From Dimorphilus gyrociliatus (taxonomy: Eukaryota; Annelida; Polychaeta; Dinophilidae), in the NCBI GenBank assembly GCA_904063045.1, contig CAJFCJ010000165.1:17673-42347 (forward strand): a stretch of 24,675 nt of DNA. The letters run 5' to 3'. The notes below the pieces were generated by a model. The model did not search any database. It was not told the DNA's origin and worked only from the letters and a program-made list of their open reading frames with translations. The position numbers and the translations under genes were made by a program. Below are positions 10,105 to 19,025 of the stretch, one piece after another. How positions within the stretch are numbered: position 1 is the first letter of the stretch; every line of letters starts with the position of its first letter.

Positions 10105-10497
10105 CAACTGATTTGTGTATTTTTTATGACTTTTATCAATAAATTAATATTCAAACAAAGTACATTCTTATACCCTTCGCGAAACTGGGTCAATACTGCT
10201 TATCTCCAACAGTGTTATGTGCACAGTACAATACTACTTATCTATTGTAGAGTATAGCTGACAAATACATGTGTACAATTATGACTTTGACAAAATATCT
10301 TCAAGATTTAGATTACGGCTTTACTAATTAAAAATGGTTTTGGTGTTAATGTTGTCTTTTTAATGAATTAATTTTATAAAAGTACTAAAGAGTGTATTAT
10401 GCACTGTATAATTACAACAAAGGCACTTTTGTCTGGTTAAAAATTTCACTCTTTAATTGCATTTTAAATTAAGTTTGCAATTAAAAAGAAAAAATAA

Positions 10498-10505
10498 TAT
10501 AAAAG
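10498..10505 (+). promoter_or_regulatory. TATA box of the GPCR gene
   Basis: TATAAAAG lies 72 bases upstream of the ATG at 10577. The first gene of the window has the same octamer 75 bases before its ATG. No upstream exon is needed because the receptor frame is complete. Confidence 0.5.
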
Positions 10506-10576
10506 TGATACGACTCATCATATTAAAAATATTACAGAAATAAGATTCTTGGGACTTTTAGTTTAAAGAAGAAAAT

Positions 10577-11590
10577 ATGAATGCCTCACTGGATTTTAGT
10601 GATATTTATCCACATTCAATCAGATGGATTCTCACTGATCTTGTTCCAATTACGTCATTGGTACTCGCATCAGTAATTGGTATTCCATTTAATTTCCTCT
10701 CCATGGTAACAATTATAAAAGGTAACTTAATGAAAACGACTGTTTTTAGATATCTTCTTGCTGTGACAGTCTCTGATCTGATGGTTTGTATCAGTCTGAT
10801 AATACAAGCAGGTAGTCAGATCTCAATACGGTCTATTGGTGAAACAGCGTATTTTTGGTTAGCATGTAGATTCTATACTTATCTATCCCATGTATTTTCT
10901 ATATCATCGTCTCTATGCCTGATCTTTGTTACATTCGATCGACTTTTATGTATAGCTTTTCCAACAAAATCTAAAATTTGGTCAACCAATAAAGTTTGTA
11001 ATTGTATCATTCTGTTTGTAGCCCTATTTTGCATATTGACAGCTATACCTCTATTTTGGATGGTGAATGGAGTTTTTAGAATTTCTCCTGAAATGTTTGA
11101 CTGTACCCTAGATTTTAATTTATCATACATTACCCAATATGTCATATTTTTAAAAGTAATGTCTAGTATCTTTCCATGTATTTGCATGGGACTACTAAAC
11201 GTTTTAATCATCATCTTTCTGAATCGACACATAAAAAAAATGAGCAAGATTAGCAGTAAAGATCATGAAAAAAAGATGAAAGCATCAGCAATAAAACTGA
11301 TTTATTTAACTCTATCACTTTCAATTGTTTTTGTGGTAACAACCTTTTCCTCTGCTATACATGCTATGATTTATATAATTGATCCAATCATCATTTCAAA
11401 TACGCTCGGAATCGTATTTGGGAATGTCTTGCCTTTAATTGGTCATACAAATAACATGGTTAATTTTATATTCTATTGTCTCAATGGTGGAAATTTTAAA
11501 AATGAATTCTATAAACTCATCCTTTGCAAAAATCATCTTCCGAAAGAGAGTTCAATTTCATCTAATTCACAAAAGCGAATACAACAATGA
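10577..11590 (+). CDS. Class A (rhodopsin-like) GPCR, peptide-receptor-like, intronless
   Basis: A single 337-residue exon has seven hydrophobic helices at about residues 20-48, 56-79, 97-120, 141-163, 185-214, 238-268 and 276-301. Family landmarks are N39 in helix 1, LAVTVSD (D67) in helix 2, the disulfide Cys pair C97 and C176, P200 in helix 5, and NNMVNFIFY in helix 7 in place of NPxxY. The E/DRY box reads DRL (121-123), the usual Trp of helix 4 is absent and helix 6 lacks CWxP. The GHTN...NFIFYC end of helix 7 resembles invertebrate FMRFamide-type receptors, so a peptide ligand is plausible but not shown. N2 is a glycosylation site. The start is fixed by the TATA box and by helix 1 beginning soon after the ATG. 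It acts at the plasma membrane. Confidence 0.9.
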   Translation: MNASLDFSDIYPHSIRWILTDLVPITSLVLASVIGIPFNFLSMVTIIKGNLMKTTVFRYLLAVTVSDLMVCISLIIQAGSQISIRSIGETAYFWLACRFYTYLSHVFSISSSLCLIFVTFDRLLCIAFPTKSKIWSTNKVCNCIILFVALFCILTAIPLFWMVNGVFRISPEMFDCTLDFNLSYITQYVIFLKVMSSIFPCICMGLLNVLIIIFLNRHIKKMSKISSKDHEKKMKASAIKLIYLTLSLSIVFVVTTFSSAIHAMIYIIDPIIISNTLGIVFGNVLPLIGHTNNMVNFIFYCLNGGNFKNEFYKLILCKNHLPKESSISSNSQKRIQQ

Positions 11591-11799
11591 CACTAATATG
11601 GAAATGTCTCAACCTCAGCTTTATAACCGAAAACATCGATATATCATATTGTGGATGTGGCTGTAACATTGTGTTTTCATATAAAATGCAAACAAGCAGA
11701 AGTAATATAGTAGCCATTTGTCAGTTGAATAACCCCAATTTGTTGTATGTATCTCATTATACTGTTTTTTTAAGGCATTTTAGTACACTACAAAATTTC

Positions 11800-11805
11800 A
11801 ATAAA
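11800..11805 (+). terminator. Poly(A) signal AATAAA
   Basis: AATAAA occurs about 210 bases after the GPCR stop codon on the same strand and before the NLR fragment. Confidence 0.4.
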
Positions 11806-11884
11806 GATATATTTATACCAAGATAGGCCATAGTCTTGGAAGAAATTGTTCAGGTGCCCTACCCACAAATTATTTATAATAAAT

Positions 11885-12893
11885 ATGAATTTAAATAGAC
11901 TAAGCACTGCAGAGAAACTATGCCTTAATTATTACAAGGAAGATATAGAAGAAAAACTAAAAATACAATCATTCTTTGATGCATTTTCAACAAAACTAGT
12001 ATCACATAGAGTAATAAATAATCATTGGCAGAGTACACTACTACACTACTTGCCTTACAAGTCTATCAGAGAGTAAAGTTATTTTGGAAGATGATAAAAA
12101 TCAAGTTGAATTCATTGAGTCAAATTTAAAAAGTATAATTCAAATTATTCCAATGACAACAAACAAAGTTGAAATACAGTTTTATCATTTATCCTTTCAA
12201 GAGTTTCTTGCAGCCAAATTTTTAAATGGAAAACTTGAAAGCAAAAACAAAAAACGAAGATTAAAATTGCCTAACTTCTTCACACCAAAGAAGAATGACC
12301 TTGATGAGATTTTTAAAAAACTGAATAATATTAATATTTTTAATGTTATGGAATTTGTAAAACAAAAACACATGGATTTCTTCGAAAGAATTCTCCTACA
12401 TTCTAAAATTGCAAGAAACATGCTTCACTTCAGTGATAACATAAGAAAACTTTTAGAAGAAAGTTTAGAAGAAGAAAATATATTGGAAATAAAGAAAGAA
12501 ATGTTAAGCAATGACATCCTTAACATTATTTTAAATAAATTTGGTAAAACTTTAGAAAATGTTATACTGGTAGACACATCTGTTAATTTGCATATATTAT
12601 TTAAATACTGTTGTGTACATTGTAAAAAATTGCAATCTTTGGAAGTGAGAGATCAAGAAAATTTTGATACCAATGGGATATTACATAAAGAAGACTTTTT
12701 ATTTGAGGATGTTTTAGATTTAACAGTTTTAACAAATATAAAGAAGATACAAATTGGAAACAAATTTATCATTGTGAAAAGTAAAGCTATTTCTCCAAAA
12801 GTTTGTTGCAGAGCAAACATTTTTGGCAATTTGTTTGGATATTTTTCTCAAATTACTATAATGTATTCTTCCAAGTATTACAGAATTCATTGA
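11885..12893 (+). pseudogene. NLR (NACHT-LRR) fragment: post-NACHT helical region
   Basis: The main frame (12018-12893) contains FYHLSFQEFLAAKFL at about 12180-12224, the signature at the end of the winged-helix region of NLR proteins, followed by a charged helical segment and what looks like the start of an LRR (NLHILFKYC...KLQSLEV). It ends at TGA 12891-12893. A separate frame, ATG 11885 to TAA about 12076, overlaps in another phase and may be a frameshifted upstream piece. The NACHT P-loop and Walker B motifs are absent and cannot fit, because the GPCR ends at 11590. It is therefore a truncated NLR. It lies just outside a cluster of stand-alone LRR genes of the type found in NLRs, so it may be the separated half of such a gene. 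A short intact protein is possible but less likely. Confidence 0.65.
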
Positions 12894-13301
12894 TGTATTG
12901 TTCAGTTTCAAAAACTATTCACAGAAAACAAAATTAAATTTTTTAACAGTTTATTTCACTTAAGAAAAATGGTTATTGCAAATAGAAAATTTGGAATACA
13001 AGGCAGAGACCACTTTTTTTAATGATAAACAAATTAAGAAGCAAATGCTTCAAAAACTTATATATGTTTTCAATTAAAAGATTGATAAAATATCTGCACA
13101 AAGAAAGGTTGACGCCAAACAAACGTTGATGAACACTTAGAAATAATATTAATATTAAATATTCAAGTACAATACTGCAATTCTTTCCAAGTTTGATGAT
13201 TTCTATCTTGAAACATGTTTTCTAGTGAAGTTTTTTCATTATTTCAATTATATTTTTGTGTCCTGAGCATAACATGAACAGCCAAGGAATAAAAGAGGGA
13301 A

Positions 13302-13315
13302 AGAGAGAGAGAGAG
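13302..13315. repeat. (AG)7 microsatellite
   Basis: A perfect AG dinucleotide run. The mirror copy at 23262-23275 has the same length, which is notable because such runs mutate quickly; it supports a very recent copy event or an assembly duplicate. Confidence 0.8.
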
Positions 13316-13742
13316 GTAACATTTGTTTTGCTCTTACAGATGAAAAGAGATATCATCACTGATCCAAAATCAGATGCTGCTAAGACTTTTATCATTTACT
13401 GACCTAATTTGGGTGTTGTGACAAATCTTTGACAAATTCTCAAATTGTACCGTGTTTGCTCATATTCTTTCCCAATTCTTTAGGCGCCACTCCTAGATAG
13501 TTTAGTGATATAAATTTTAATAAAATAGCAAGTAACGCATTTGGATTGATACCTTTTTGTCGAGATTTGACTACTAAAACTAAGTTTAAAAATATTATTC
13601 AGTAACATAATAATATTTAAAACACCAATCTTTCTAAATTTTCCAAGGTGACTTATAAATAGTTGGTCCATACTGAATATATCGCATGATAATCCCATTT
13701 TTTTTCTTCATATATTAACCCTTGGAAATTGACTATACTTGT

Positions 13743-14618
13743 TTATGTTTTGCTCATTCCAATTATTTCAATTTCTGAATTGCTAGATAAAAGATTTCTT
13801 AACTCCTTGTATTCACTTTCTGCAAGATTACAATTCTGAACATTGATATGCTTTAGAGTGCCTGTTGAATGTTTAAGCCCCGTGAAAATATCTGAAAATC
13901 TAACTGCAATATTAAAATTTTCTGCCAGATTAATACTCTCTATTTTGGAACATTCTTTCAATAGACTACCAATTTCGCCACATTCTTGTTCATTAATATT
14001 ACAATATTCAAAATTTAGACTCCTTAAACTATTTACAGATTGCAAAAGTGCTTTGCAAATGTATAATAATCCACAACCAATGTGATTGTTATAAGAAATA
14101 TTAATTACTTCTATTTTGGAACACTGTTGAAAAAGATTAGCTAAACTCTTACAATCAGCTTCTGTTAAATAGCAACGTTCAAAGTTCACATTGTTCAAAC
14201 TTTCTTTTGAGTGAATAAGTCCTTCGCAAATATAAGCCAATCCATTTTCTGTTTGAAAATTCTGTCCAAGATTTATTGATTGAATGTGGGAACAACCTTC
14301 TAAAAACTTTCCAATTTTTTGACACATTTCTTTATTTAAATTATACGATTTGAAATTCAGATGTTTTAAAGTATTTGATGATGGAACTAGTCCGCATAAA
14401 ATATTCTCTAATCCTTTTTCAATAAAGTTATTACCTCCAAGATTGATTTTCTCCAATTTGGAACAAAGTCTAAAGAGTTCTTCAATCAATTGATGACCTT
14501 CTTCCGAAATGTTACAATATGTAAAATTGACATGTTTCAAAGTGTTGACTGATTTGGCAAGTCCAACAGTAATACTTTCCAATCTTTTGGAACTTTTCAA
14601 ATCAATATCTCTCTTCAT
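13743..14618 (-). CDS. LRR protein A (ribonuclease-inhibitor/NLR-type repeats), left-arm copy
   Basis: It encodes 291 residues made almost entirely of RI-like leucine-rich repeats with a 57-residue double period: TLKHVNF at residue 26, TLKHLNF at 83, then SLNNVNF, SLRSLNF and TLKHINV, each followed by a C.L/C.I turn and, half a period later, an SI.LG.N-type repeat. This is the repeat class of NLR sensors and of RNase inhibitor; it serves protein binding. There is no signal peptide and no membrane segment. The ATG at 14618 is preceded by AAAA. Compared with copy B (18217-19440) the first 27 residues are different and shorter, as if the 5' end were replaced. The ORF is identical in the right arm (21959-22834). 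It may be an independent cytosolic protein or the 3' exon of an NLR gene. Confidence 0.78.
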   Translation of the reverse strand: MKRDIDLKSSKRLESITVGLAKSVNTLKHVNFTYCNISEEGHQLIEELFRLCSKLEKINLGGNNFIEKGLENILCGLVPSSNTLKHLNFKSYNLNKEMCQKIGKFLEGCSHIQSINLGQNFQTENGLAYICEGLIHSKESLNNVNFERCYLTEADCKSLANLFQQCSKIEVINISYNNHIGCGLLYICKALLQSVNSLRSLNFEYCNINEQECGEIGSLLKECSKIESINLAENFNIAVRFSDIFTGLKHSTGTLKHINVQNCNLAESEYKELRNLLSSNSEIEIIGMSKT

Positions 14619-15478
14619 TTTTCACAACAAAACAAAATTATCTATAATTAAGCCTTTGTTGACGTCTCAATTAACTGATTTTTACTGCAAAACTTCTTAA
14701 TTTTACTAACCTTTTGTTAAAGACTGGCATATCAGGTATTACTTTAATTTGGAGTGTTATATTCAATTACAGTTCAATTATTGATTATTAAATCTTTGAC
14801 TTTGAAACGCCATAATCACTATTAAAGATATCCAATTAACTTTTCATTGTAACTCTACTAACTATATCAGAAATTTTTTATGCAATTAACTGAAAATTTA
14901 AGAAGATTCTTTTTTCTCTAATACTTCTTAATCCTAGCATGAAGCGTATTTTTTCGCTGCTAATTCATCTGTTACAGTCCAATATTAAATTTCTTATATA
15001 ACTATTTCTAAGTGAATACTTATACTAATCAGCTATAAAATTGTAATTGAGTGGGGAAAATGGCTGATTTAAAATGTATTGTGCTGCCCTTGCTTGACCA
15101 ATTTATAAGTTTGCAAGTTACAACAGTACTGGTTCTACTCAAACTTTTAAAGAAACGTTTAAATTTTAAATACTTAAGCAAATAACAATCTCAAAATTCA
15201 ATGGCAGAGCAGATAGTTTGTAATAGCAGGTTGCCAAATCACCAAACTGTCTTCCTATGTTGAGGAGTAGAAGGCTTTTTCCTGTGAAGGTTGTTTCTAG
15301 AAAATATCTTCTAGGATGGTTTGGCTGGGATGTCATGATTTGAATGAAAACAGTGAGGGTTGATTCACTTTGAGGATTGCCTCGTTTTAATGATAAGACA
15401 AATTCAGTATTTATGTTACCTTGTTAGTTAAAATATTTGCATCTCTGTTTTAAATTATCAATTTTCTGAATCTTTCAG
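14619..15478. other. Arm sequence without a supported gene
   Basis: It lies between the divergent LRR gene A and the orphan exon and must hold their promoters if both are transcribed. About 15230-15390 is less AT-rich than its surroundings and may be an unrecognised repeat. A short open frame at 15060 (MADLKCIVLPLL) has no recognisable signal peptide or domain. Confidence 0.4.
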
Positions 15479-15942
15479 TAATTGCAGAACACAAAAATCT
15501 TGGAATACATTCATATAGAATGGTTGATAGTATATGCAAATTAGGTGGTTTATCAAAACCAGAGAGATACAATACTTGTGCTAATCTGACTTCTGATGCA
15601 TTTGAACAAAAATTTTTATATCAAATTTATGAACCAAATAATTTCAATATTAAAGTAGAAGTTAGAGGAATAAATTTTAATTGTTCATTTTCAACTATGA
15701 AACCATATTTGATGGTTTATGTGAAAGCATATAATCAATATTTTAAGGGAAATGATCTATGGAGTGGAGAATTTCTTTCTTGTACATTGGATAGTAATGA
15801 TGGAAAATGTTCATATAATTGTATTTGTAAGCAGTCAATATGTAAACTGGTATATCTGAAATGGATAATAAGCTATGACAAGTCTCAAAATCCATTAAAT
15901 AAAGTAGCTATATGTGATATAAATGTTGTTGGACTAAGTTGA
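15479..15942 (+). CDS. Orphan terminal exon, fucolectin/F5/8C-like domain, left-arm copy
   Basis: This encodes one extracellular-looking, Cys-rich module ending KLVYLKWI...PLNKVAICDINVV, closed by TGA at 15940-15942. It aligns along its length with the last exon (2291-2703) of the first gene in the window, including C.NL near the start and the LYFK/VEICYV end, and both begin at a phase-1 acceptor. Two in-phase acceptors exist here, TTTCAG before 15479 and TTGCAG before 15488. The ATG at 15520 lies inside the domain and is unlikely to be the start. No preceding module exons or signal peptide were found within the arm, so it looks like a gene fragment carried by duplication, though its frame is intact, unlike its relative at 2527. 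Likely role of the fold is carbohydrate binding. Confidence 0.6.
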
Positions 15943-15977
15943 ACAAATTCAAATTTTCCTTTGTAAAATGAAATGTT

Positions 15978-16088
15978 TAAAATCATTAGATCTATGCACT
16001 ACTCACATTTATGCTTGATAGGATTAAATTTTTCAAAAGTTCAATACTAGCCATTAGCTATAAAATCATTTAGTCTATGCACTACTCA
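15978..16088. repeat. Imperfect 28-base direct repeat
   Basis: TAAAATCATT..TCTATGCACTACTCA occurs at 15978-16005 and 16061-16088, starting about 40 bases after the orphan exon. It is mirrored in the right arm at 20489-20599. No function is evident. Confidence 0.6.
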
Positions 16089-16343
16089 AAGGCTATTGGC
16101 TCATGAATTTGTAATTCAAACATGATGTGTTAATGATTAATAGTACTGAATTCTTCAGTAAATCAATCTCATTTATTTGGAATAGCTATTTCTTCATTAT
16201 TAACTTCTTAGAATAAATTTATAAATCTATACAATTTTTTTTATAATTTTTCTGCTGCTTGAGTTTTACGTGAGCCAAAATGCAGATGTCGCTAGTAGTA
16301 CTATTTTGATTAAAGCTTTAGAAACATTGATTAGTAAGATATA

Positions 16344-16669
16344 CAGTATAGGCAAAAAGTGCCCAGCCACCTTGTAAAATTTTAATAATTCATGTAGATA
16401 AATTGTAAAACAGTGTCCTAAGGTAGATTTAATGTAAAATATTTAATTAAATAGATGGTGACTCATTTATAACTAGCCCCTTTTTTCGAGGTATAATTAC
16501 TAAAACTGGATTTTATAAAAGAAAAACAACTTTTTGATACATTTTCATAAAGGATATTAGTTTCTACATATTAATCATTGTTATTACTAATTCAAAGTAG
16601 TTATACTGTATAGCTTAATATCTAAACTAAAAATTTTACAAGGTGCCTGGGCACTTTTTGCCTATACTG
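16344..16669. mobile_element. Tc1/mariner-type MITE, left-arm copy
   Basis: A 326-base element with inverted ends of about 40 bases starting CAGTATAGGCAAAAAGTGCC, one mismatch between them, flanked by TA on both sides (16342-16343, 16670-16671) as expected for Tc1/mariner insertion. The interior includes GCCCCTTTTTTCGAGG and ATGGTGACTCAT, which match the 3' part of the transposase element at 17611-18141. It is therefore an internally deleted, non-autonomous derivative of that family. Confidence 0.9.
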
Positions 16670-16671
16670 TA

Positions 16672-17137
16672 TTGTACGTGGCTAGCTAAGGTGGATTTAT
16701 ATATGAATAATAAAATATTTTGGACTGAAGCCAAAGTTTCAGAGATTGACATTTCTATTTATTAACCCATAACATTAACAAATTTTAAAGTTTTTTCCTC
16801 CATTATTCGAATAATAACCCAGCAATTTTCATATGTCACTTTTTAATTGGCTGAGTGTTAGCCATCCAATAATAGGAGGTTTTTTAAATATAAAGTTAAT
16901 ACGGCATTTTGGTGGTTTTCTCTTTTTTTACACAATAATTAAGTTTCTTAAATAGAATAAAATATATCCTAGGACTTATAAAGCAATTATAATATTGCTG
17001 ACTCATTGAATTAATAACTCGATTATTGAACTGAATGAAAGAATAAAAAAAATATTCTGCTCACTAGTTTCCCAAAAACTGCAGAAGCAGTTTTCGTGAA
17101 AAAATCATACTATTCAGAAAAGTAAACAAACACCAAA
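16672..17137. other. 5' flank of the LRR B-type gene (left arm)
   Basis: It is identical to the reverse complement of 19441-19906, the upstream region of intact LRR gene B, so any promoter of gene B is duplicated here. A perfect 8-base-stem hairpin, AAAACTGC-AGAA-GCAGTTTT, lies at 17075-17094, about 45 bases before the ATG. No TATA box is obvious. Confidence 0.45.
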
Positions 17138-17398
17138 ATGTTTGACTTAATTGTAATTACTTTGTCTGTAGAAGACAATGATTCTTGTCGCTTCGAACAG
17201 CTTACTAATCTTTTAAAATTGAAAAATCAGTCTCATGGAATTCATTTAAAAATTTATTCACTTTTTATGTGTGGAAGAATAGCGGATCTGTTGACTGACA
17301 TTTATATAGACACAATTGATCTCAAAGTTTCCATAGGAGATGGAAAAGAACTTGTTAAATTCTGTAAACAACTTTCTTATCAGAACAATTGCTTTTAA
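17138..17398 (+). pseudogene. Truncated 5' end of LRR gene B
   Basis: The first 78 codons (MFDLIVITLSVEDND... to ...KFCKQ) are identical to the start of LRR protein B. The match ends at 17371, the inner edge of the inverted repeat. Eight unrelated residues and TAA follow. The ATG and its context (AACACCAAAATG) are those of the intact gene, so a short transcript could still be made. It is a duplication remnant, and it shows which arm is the copy. Confidence 0.85.
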
Positions 17399-17610
17399 AG
17401 AAAAAGAAAATGAAGAAAAGTTTGATTTTATCTTGCCAATTTTGACAGTTTTCATTTATTCAATAAAAATTTGTTGATAAAATTTATGTGTAAACATAAA
17501 TTGATTTATAAATTACTACTTTCGTGAAAATTGGCAAATTCTTTTCAATCGGTTTTTGTATTTCTTTAATAAGTGAGTCAAAACTGTTATTTAAGAATTC
17601 ATACAATATA
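17372..17610. other. Spacer segment between truncated LRR and Tc1 element
   Basis: Unique sequence in this window with no supported gene. It has AATAAA at about 17460-17465 and a small perfect hairpin AATTTATG-TGTAAA-CATAAATT at 17481-17502. Confidence 0.4.
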
Positions 17611-18141
17611 CAGTATAGGCAAAAAGTCCCCAGCCACCCTGTAAAATTTTTAGTTTTGATATTAAGATATACAGAATAACTACTTTTAATAGATAATAAT
17701 AATGATTAATATGTATAAACTAATATCCTTTATGAAAAATTATCAAAAAATTGTTTTTCTTTTAAAAAATGCAGTTTTAGTAATTATGCCTCGAAAAAAG
17801 GGGTTGGTTAAAAATGAGTCACCATCATATTGTCAAATTCTTGCTGTGTTACCCTCCATAGATCATCAACATTTGTGCACATATGTTTACCAACCCTTCC
17901 TTTTAGGTATGACCATAAATTTTCAATAGGATTTAGGTCAGGAGTCTGGGCTGGCCAGTCTTGCAAGTGCCTAATGTTCTTTTCATCCAAATACCTTAAG
18001 GTACTCCTAGATGTATGGCATGGAGCACCATCCTGCATGAATACTTGGTCCCTATTATAATTCTCTAGAAAAGATTTATCAAGAATTTCTTGATATTTTT
18101 TGGAATTTAAGTTACCTTTATATAAATGTATACCTCTGCTG
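17611..18141. mobile_element. 5'-truncated Tc1/mariner element
   Basis: The terminal inverted repeat at 17611 (CAGTATAGGCAAAAAGTCCC) is preceded by TA and matches the MITE ends with a few changes. The transposase lies on the minus strand and reads toward this end. The other inverted repeat, the DNA-binding domain and the first catalytic Asp are missing: the element stops at 18141-18142, where sequence shared with the 3' flank of LRR gene A (13668 onward) begins. Confidence 0.85.
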
Positions 18142-18161
18142 CCATACTGAATATATCGCAT
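17808..18161 (-). pseudogene. Tc1/mariner DDE transposase, C-terminal part, chimeric start
   Basis: About 110 residues are the C-terminal half of a DDE_3-type transposase: GNLNSKKYQEIL, then FMQDGAPCHTS with the second catalytic Asp (residue 44), DWPAQTPDLNPIENLW with the catalytic Glu (residue 80), then a basic stretch and a stop. The D-to-E spacing is 35 residues by my count, as in DD35E-type rather than classical DD34E Tc1 elements. The first seven residues (MRYIQYG) come from LRR flank, not transposase, so the apparent ATG is an accident of the junction. It cannot be active. The same family made the nearby MITEs. Confidence 0.85.
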
Positions 18162-19025
18162 GATAATCCCATTTTTTTTCTTCAGATATTAACCCTTGGA
18201 AATTGACTATACTTGTTTATGTTTTGCTCATTCCAATTATTTCAATTTCTGAATTGCTAGATAAAAGATTTCTTAACTCCTTGTATTCACTTTCTGCAAG
18301 ATTACAATTCTGAACATTGATATGCTTTAGAGTGCCTGTTGAATGTTTAAGCCCCGTGAAAATATCTGAAAATCTAACTGCAATATTAAAATTTTCTGCC
18401 AGATTAATACTCTCTATTTTGGAACATTCTTTCAATAGACTACCAATTTCGCCACATTCTTGTTCATTAATATTACAATATTCAAAATTTAGACTCCTTA
18501 AACTATTTACAGATTGTAAAAGTGCTTTGCAAATGTATAATAATCCACAACCAATGTGATTGTTATAAGAAATATTAATTACTTCTATTTTGGAACACTG
18601 TTGAAAAAGATTAGCTAAACTCTTACAATCAGCTTCTGTTAAATAGCAACGTTCAAAGTTCACATTGTTCAAACTTTCTTTTGAGTGAATAAGTCCTTCG
18701 CAAATATAAGCCAATCCATTTTCTGTTTGAAAATTCTGTCCAAGATTTATCGATTGAATGTGGGAACAACCTTCTAAAAACTTTCCAATTTTTTGACACA
18801 TTTCTTTATTTAAATTATACGATTTGAAATTCAGATGTTTTAAAGTATTTGATGATGGAACTAGTCCGCATAAAATTTTCTCTAGTCCATTTTTCATAAA
18901 ATTATTTCCTCCAAGGTTGATTATCTCCAGTCTGGAACAAAGTCTAAAGAGTTCTTTAATCCATTGATGACCTTCTTCCGAAATGTTACAATATGTAAAA
19001 TTGACATGTTTCAAAGTGTTGACTG
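18142..19025. repeat. Direct repeat of the LRR A region (13668-14550)
   Basis: It matches the left arm at an offset of 4474 bases, beginning with CCATACTGAAT, including the 3' flank, stop codon and most of the LRR region. Divergence is uneven: about three changes across some 730 bases, then a block of roughly a dozen changes at 18870-18965, then near identity again up to about 19025. Confidence 0.9.

Larger units (their letters stand above)
13061..17371. repeat. Left arm of a 4.3 kb inverted repeat
   Basis: The reverse complement of 19207-23516. Positions mirror with a coordinate sum of 36577 up to about 16628 and 36578 beyond, because this arm has five A where the other has four near 16628-16632. 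That is the only difference I found in the stretches I compared. The outer edge is at TATATGTTTTC (13061). The inner edge is at CTGTAAACAA (17371), in the middle of an LRR reading frame. It carries the LRR gene at 13743-14618, the orphan exon at 15479-15942 and the MITE at 16344-16669. Confidence 0.95.

Noticed and set aside
10879-11247. Minus-strand ORF of 122 codons
   Set aside because: It is a shadow of the GPCR gene with no domain similarity.
13480-13698. ORF of 72 codons on the arms (mirror 22879-23097)
   Set aside because: No recognisable domain. It overlaps the 3' flank of LRR A; the start of the spacer direct repeat at 13668 cuts into it, so the part shared with the spacer is not this frame as a unit.
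13843-14085. Plus-strand ORF of 80 codons, repeated at 18317-18559 and on the minus strand at 22492-22734
   Set aside because: It is antisense to the LRR genes; its conservation merely follows from the duplication.
17762-17929. MPRKKG-starting frame on the plus strand as a transposase N-terminus
   Set aside because: The transposase is on the minus strand; this frame is its antisense and the resemblance to a basic N-terminus comes from the TCGAAAAAAGGG run.
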